The position numbers and the translations under genes are program-made. From contig NC_054536.1 of assembly GCF_017654505.1 (NCBI RefSeq), positions 92,667,970 to 92,731,969 on the forward strand: a stretch of DNA of 64,000 nucleotides, given 5' to 3'. Below are positions 58,201-64,000 of the stretch, in pieces. Positions within the stretch are counted from its first letter, which is position 1. Every line of letters begins with the position of its first letter. Source of the DNA: Polyodon spathula. Lineage: Eukaryota; Chordata; Actinopteri; Acipenseriformes; Polyodontidae. The notes below the pieces were generated by a model. It was given only the letters and a program-made list of their open reading frames with translations. It was not told the DNA's origin and searched no databases.

Positions 58201-61200
58201 GTTGCTGCACAGGTTCCTGCAATGCAAGCTTTCTCACCCTACCCTCAACCACCACGCATTCAGAACTGCCCTTTAGGACATGCTGTATTTCCGTTTTACG
58301 GCACAATTCAATTGAATTTCAGTGACAGGTAAACACAACACAGCACTGCATTAGCAAAAGGCAAAAACTTGTGTCGCAATTTAATTAATGCATACACGTT
58401 TTTTTTTTTTTTGACTGACGCAAAGAAAAACTGAAAATGGCAGCTGTGAATTTAGTTTTCTGATATGGACACGACAACATAAAATACATTGACTAACTGC
58501 AGTATGTCTGGTCACCTGCTTACATTTCAATGCGTTCTATTTAAATACAGTACATGGAGATGGTAATAGAGAAGCACAAATCTGCAACAGACTGTATTAA
58601 ACAATGTGGCTGACAAGAGGCAGTTTGGTCTCCTCCATACATTAAAAGTAGAGCTTCTGATATGACTATGCTGATGTTTGGGTCGAGATCGAGGCTCTCT
58701 TGAAGGACCCAGCGAGTATCTGGGCCCAAGGCTGTCATTGGCAGGAGGATCTTGCCAGATAGGTAACTGAAAGCTTATTATCTCTCTCTGTAATCAAATT
58801 AAAAAGAATGCTATTTCTTGGAGAGGCCATGGAACGCAATGCTATTCCTTGGAGAGGTAGGAAATCATTGGATAAGATTACATGTATTAATATTAATAGT
58901 GTGTCTAAATCAGTACTGTAAAGGTACAAAATGACGAAATCTGACAAATCCACCACACAATGTTTTCTTTTATTAAATATATGAGAAAGGACACACGGCT
59001 TGTTTGCCAAGGTGTCCTGCACTATACTATAAAACAAACCAAAAAAGCAACAGTAAAAGCATAGCAAAGTGCTAGAAAACATAATGGAATAATGGTAATG
59101 CATAAGTAAGCATTGAAAATCCTAAATGTATTGTGGTAATCTCTGATAAGAGATCAGGGGTGACATCCAAATGAGGGTGCGGGGGGTTCTCGACTACAAT
59201 TGGTTGCATCCATGAAATATTTTTACTAAATCAAATGCAAAACAGGAATACTCGAAGGGGTGTTAGAAAAGCATTTATTTCTTCTAGCTACACAAAATCA
59301 AGCACAAAGCCGTGGCATAGAGTGCATTGCTGTGAATAATGAGGCACGAGGCCAACTGAACAAATCCCCTTTATCTTTGCAGATCTTACAAATGTTGTGG
59401 TCAATTAGAACAGACATTGTATATTTAGAATAATAGGCTAGGAGTGTGCAGCTTACGTAAAGAAGTCTGCCAAAATACTTTTTTTACAAGATACTATTCC
59501 AAGTGCAGGCATGCCGTATCTTTGTTGTATGTTTCTTGATATGATTGCAGGAGTTTGGTTACATGACACCAGCCAGGCTTGATGGTTGCCAGTGGAGTGA
59601 ATTTGCAAGAGAAGGCCGTATTGCCTCGGCTGCTGTGATCAGTGTGAGACTGTTGAAAAAAAAAAACACCATTTCCATTTCCCATAGCAACCTGGAGGTT
59701 AAACAATTCTTTACATTTTTTTCAAATGGACACCCGGGAAGCTATGCACTGTTGTGAGATTTTTTTCCGTGCCTGCAATGGAAGACAATCCAGGTTTTGT
59801 AATAATCTTTTATAAATGAACCTCGCGTTGCTATTAACGATAAGATTACTGATGACAAGATTAATTGCCCTTAGATACTACGCCTCGTAACTGCTAAATA
59901 TAGCTGTCATTGACAGACTCCTCTTTTCCTTAATTTATCTTTTCATAGTATCGGACAGGTTTCCATGGTGATGTGGCCAAAGCCTGTAAGGAACACGGTA
60001 ATATGCCTTCATAGGAAAACTATACAAAACAACAAAAGAGAAGATATGGAAATAAAAGTCTTTATTCAAGTCAAAAGGATTGTGATGGGTTTTGATGATT
60101 GGGCATTGAAAGAGAGTACATTTTCTTGACTTTAATTGACTTGAGTGTTTCGTTTTGCGAGTGTCTGGTTCCATAACACTACATGATAAGATAATGTCAA
60201 GAGAATGACACGCGTTTCAGAATGTTAAGGTCAGCAAACATGTAAGAATGTTAAGGTCATTTTCCATGTAAAAATATTTAAAACCTGCCTTTGTTTAATG
60301 CACATCCTCTTACCAACCAAAGCATGTAGGTATTTCTTTTTAACTTCTTTATAATTTCTTTATATTTTTTTTTATAATTTAAAAATACATAAAGTGGAAT
60401 TTTGCTTGGATTGCTGTTGATTTTCAGTCATCTTTCCTGCATGTTGTTGGCATGTGTGTATTCTAGTCATGTAATCTCCTATTCTGTCTGATTAGGATGC
60501 TACAGAACCCTATTGACACTGTTAGATTGATAGTGGTTATGTGATGGGAACCCCACACAAAGACTCAGTGAGACCAAATGTACAAAAAAGGCATCACTTG
60601 AAAACATGCCTCCTTATTCATACATTTTTTGTAAGGTGCCAGGCTTCCTTCTTGTTTTGTATGGCGGTTGTTGACAATGACCTAAATACCCTTGCCGGTT
60701 GTTGCAGAGATGAACAGGTTTCACATAAAGAAACATAGTGTATGGAGAGTGAATTAAAGGCAACTAACAATTCTTATAATAGTCATCGAGGCATTACAAT
60801 AGTTTTTAAGATGCTTGAGTCTTATTTCTACAAATCTGTACAGCATGTGATCAAGCTAGAGGCGGCTGCTTTGACTTCTGGAAGATTTCATATAATCTTG
60901 AAAGGAGCTGCCTGGAACAGGATTTGGTTTGACCTGAAGAGCTAATGATCATTCATTTGTGTATTACTGGAACTGCATCAGGTGGACAGTGCTGGAGCTA
61001 GCTGAATAGCAGCAAAATTGTATGCTTGCTCTTTTATACGCTGAGGTTAATTTTGCTTGCCTGCTTTGTAAACATAGTACTGTATTCATATTTAACTTTA
61101 AATTAATTCTTATGTTACCATGCATATTTATTTATAGCAAGCTTGTTTATATCCTCTTTTTAAGTAGTTATTTCCAGAAGGTAAACGTTCTCAATCCTTA

Positions 61201-62549
61201 AGTGAAGAGGATTGTAGATTATTGGTAACTAGATGAAAAGAAGAAAGTGGCAAGAGACAAAACCTGCTGCCACAGCAGAAAACAAATACATACCATTGAA
61301 ATAACATTAAAATAGACATTTTACAGCCTTGGATCATGACACCCTAAAGAGCACCCTATCTGATTTTCCTCTCTAGTCCAATAGTGCACTGGTCAGAAGC
61401 AGTCCCTGCGTTGAACAACAGCAATTCTGTGGGATATCTCTCCACAAATCATAACTGAGAGGACCTCTCAATATCCAGCATCTATTTTGAAATGGCTAAA
61501 AGATACTAAAGTAATATGACTGATGAAGAATAAGATCTTTCCGTGTCAATGTTATGGCTCCAATGGTGTCTTTGCTGAGTCCCAAAATGGTCCCAAAACT
61601 GCCTGCAGCCATTGTATTTAAAAGCAATGACTTCAATGCACAGCCATTCCAACCATACCTGAAGACAACACATCCTTGTCCATGTAAGGTGACTGGTTTT
61701 CCAGAATGTATTTTTTAGCAGAAGTAACTTATGCATTGGATTTGATTCCTTTGCCGGCTTGCAGAGCTTGTCTGTATCCATTAAAATAGTACGTTTTACA
61801 TTTTACATTGAATTCCATCCAAATTATTTATTAAAAAAAAAAAAAAAAAATCCATTCATAAAATAATGACATTTTTAGTAGAGATTAATATACATTTTAA
61901 TGACACATCATGATAATGGAATAGCCATTAAACAAATAATCATTAACCATTATTACACCTATTGTTTTAAGTTGAAAATAATTACTCCGTTTCAATACAT
62001 TCACATGTGAAAATCTGCAAAAATGTTTTCATAACACACTGTCAGACCAATTAACTTTTAAAGCGAAGCTGATATGCACAACTGTACTTATTCTTTTTTG
62101 TAAAAAACAATACTACATTAAAGTTCTGTTTGCGTTAGTACTGTGAATGTTTAAAAAAGACATACAGCCCTTTCATCACTAGTGTTTTTTGGGATAAATC
62201 CTAGGCAGAAGTATGTACAGTAGGTTTATAGCAGAGGCAGCTTATCCAAGCATAATCAGAAGTGAAAGCTAGGTGAGAATTGATGAGTAATACTGCAGAA
62301 GACTTGGCTGTTGTGTGAATGAGCTGATAAACGTGTTTACATGCCTAAACTATCATTATAAGCTTGCAAATCAAGCTGGAACGAGTTACCAGCTCATATT
62401 GCAATCAGTAGACCCTCTTCACATGCTTTAATAGTTACAGGAGCTAGGGGTGTTGCCATGGGGATGTGAATTGCTGCCTTCTGAAGCAATGCAGATACAG
62501 GACAGCCTTGTACACTACATGACTATGTTATAAATTTCGATCTGCACAT
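55297..62549. other. Long non-coding spacer
   Basis: Seven kilobases of AT-rich sequence with no domain-bearing frame, RNA gene or clear mobile element. The frame at 59545-59757 opens after an AG acceptor-like site at 59549-59550, but its product has no match to a receptor exon 2. An A run of about 18 lies near 61833-61850. Confidence 0.4.
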
Positions 62550-63885
62550 AGCATTGAGACGGCTCTTGTTAGGGTAGTAAATGATCTTTTAATACGCTCC
62601 GACTCTGGCTTTCCTTCAATTATAATTCTTCTTGATCTTTGCACTGCCTGACATTGTGGACCATTCCATTTTATTAAATCAGCTTGGGAGTTTAGTGGGT
62701 TTGGCAGGCGGTGTCCATTCTTGGTTTAGGTCTTATCTTTCTGATGGGTTTTAGTACGTAGGGGAGATGAAGTCTGATTTGTCAGAGGTTGTCTCTGGTG
62801 TTCCTCAGGGTTTTATTTAGGTCCCCTCTTGTTTTCATTTTATATGTTGCCATTAGGTGATATTATCCGCAGGCATAGAGTGAATTTCCTTTGTTACACA
62901 GATGATACTCAGCTGTACTTGTCTTTCAATCCAGACAATCCCTCTACTGGGGCGTTATTAGCTGCTTGCCTTGTGGACAGAAAGTGCTGGATGTCACAGA
63001 ATTTTCTGATGTTGAATTTTGACAAAATGGAGGTCATGCTTGTGGGTTCTCAGCACCAATTTAAAAAAATTGACTTATATAAAATATATCTTAGCAGCTT
63101 TTCCTCAGAACTAAAACTTGAAGCAAGTACTTTCTATTATTTGAGTCACATATTAGCAAAAATACTAAAGCATCTTTGTATCATTTGAGAAATACAGCTA
63201 AACTTCGATCTATTATTTCTGTATCTGATGCTGACAGGCTAATGCTTGCCTTTGTTTCTGGGATTGCAAAGTATTTGGTGTCTCGCTTGCAGCTTATTCA
63301 GAATGCTGCTGCAAGAATTCTAACTAAAACCAAAAAACGTGAACATATTACTCCGGTCTTGGCCTTCTTAGACTGACTTCCGGTGCAGTTTCGAATTGAT
63401 TTTAAGATTTTATTTTTAACTTATAAAGCCCTTAATGGATTAGCACCCAGTTATTTACAGGAGCTGCTGATCCCTTACATTCCTAAGCGGAATCTTAGAT
63501 CTCAGGATGCAGGGCTCTTGGTTATTCCAAGGGTAAATACTAATAGTATGAGAGGAAGGGCCTTTTCTTATAAGGCTCCTGCTTTATGGAATGCTTTGCC
63601 TTTTTTTGTCAGAGAAGCTAGGAGTCTTGCTGTTTTTAAGTCAAGATTGACAAGTTATTTATATACACAAGCCTTTTTTTATAGTCTTTTTATTATTGAT
63701 ATCCATTATTCCTTTTTTTTAAATATACGATTCAAAGTGTATTTACTTTTATTTAAAATAGCCTTTTTATTATAGTCTTTTAATACTATTTTAATGTTTT
63801 ATTATGCTGTGTGTGTATTATGTTTTCTGTAAAGCACCTCTGTAACATAGGTGCTATATAAATTAAATGAAATAAATAAAAATAC
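62550..63885 (+). mobile_element. 5'-truncated L2-type LINE
   Basis: Begins inside the RT (TALVRVVNDLLIRSDSG) and continues through the palm to the C-terminus. The 3' end is gtgctatataaattaaatg followed by AAATA-type repeats (about 63850-63885), as in L2 elements. The endonuclease and first RT blocks are missing. Confidence 0.87.
62560..63775 (+). pseudogene. L2 reverse transcriptase, broken
   Basis: Pieces in three frames. 62829-63188 holds the catalytic [13 protein letters not shown], with TDD where ADD is usual. 63176-63376 continues with LVSRLQLIQNAAARILTKTK. 63383-63775 ends with FRIDFKILFLTYKALNGLAP, PSYLQELLIPY and ALWNALPFFVREARSLAVFK. Stops around 62655-62830, near 63187 and near 63376 separate the parts. 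The order and wording of these blocks are those of the L2 clade. Confidence 0.88.
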
Positions 63886-64000
63886 ATTTTATTTACAAAG
63901 TAGAAATACCCCCACTCTCTAATACAAGGTACTTGTTCATTATTGTAATTATAAAAAGAAAAATGAAAACGGCATAGCTTTGAATGTTGTAATATCCCAA

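Noticed and set aside
59545..59757. Receptor exon 2 after an AG acceptor
   Set aside because: The translated product does not resemble the expected continuation of a GABA-B ligand-binding domain, and the frame starts with a chance acceptor.

Overview
This window is vertebrate nuclear DNA, most likely from a ray-finned fish. There are no operons or bacterial-type genes. The only host protein-coding sequence I can support is two short first exons. Nearly everything else is transposable elements, minisatellites and AT-rich spacer. A CR1 LINE with an esterase ORF1, an L2 LINE, Tc1/mariner and hAT transposons, tRNA-derived SINEs and a Gmr1-type LTR retrotransposon together suggest a fish. The 3' end of the CR1 resembles repeats I recall from sturgeon and paddlefish, but I could not check this, so the species is a guess.

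Layout. At 138-449 and 9654-9896 lie two related signal-peptide exons on the + strand. Both encode the start of a GABA-B-receptor-type (GABBR2-like) ligand-binding domain and both end in a phase-0 GT splice donor. They are either alternative first exons or tandem paralogues; no later exon was recognised. Between them sits a 5.2-kb array of a 66-bp minisatellite (3310-8518). A tandem-repeat block (11240-11960) and a solo LTR with a perfect 5-bp target duplication (12705-13117) follow. Next is a degraded Ty3/gypsy element on the minus strand (about 13120-17345) with integrase upstream of reverse transcriptase and a SCAN-like domain in gag, the Gmr1 arrangement.

The middle holds a 1.2-kb inverted-repeat element flanked by TTAA (19436-20661), one arm of which has grown into an 18-copy 42-bp minisatellite. 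Then come a CR1 LINE with an intact-looking esterase ORF1 but a deleted RT core (23583-26765), LTR pieces, a SINE, a hAT C-terminal remnant (32245-32660), a solo LTR (35961-36654) and a Tc1/mariner element with an uninterrupted 339-codon DD34E transposase (37102-38732) set in TA microsatellites.

The right part is mostly spacer with a Tc1 remnant (46140-46745), two tRNA SINEs that share a head but carry different tails, a 2.4-kb GC-rich minisatellite (about 51215-53657) and a 5'-truncated L2 LINE (62550-63885). The long open reading frames over the minisatellites arise because the repeat units are multiples of three; I do not regard them as genes. If the two exons belong to one transcription unit, most of this window is its first intron, which would fit the large introns of GABA-B receptor genes.
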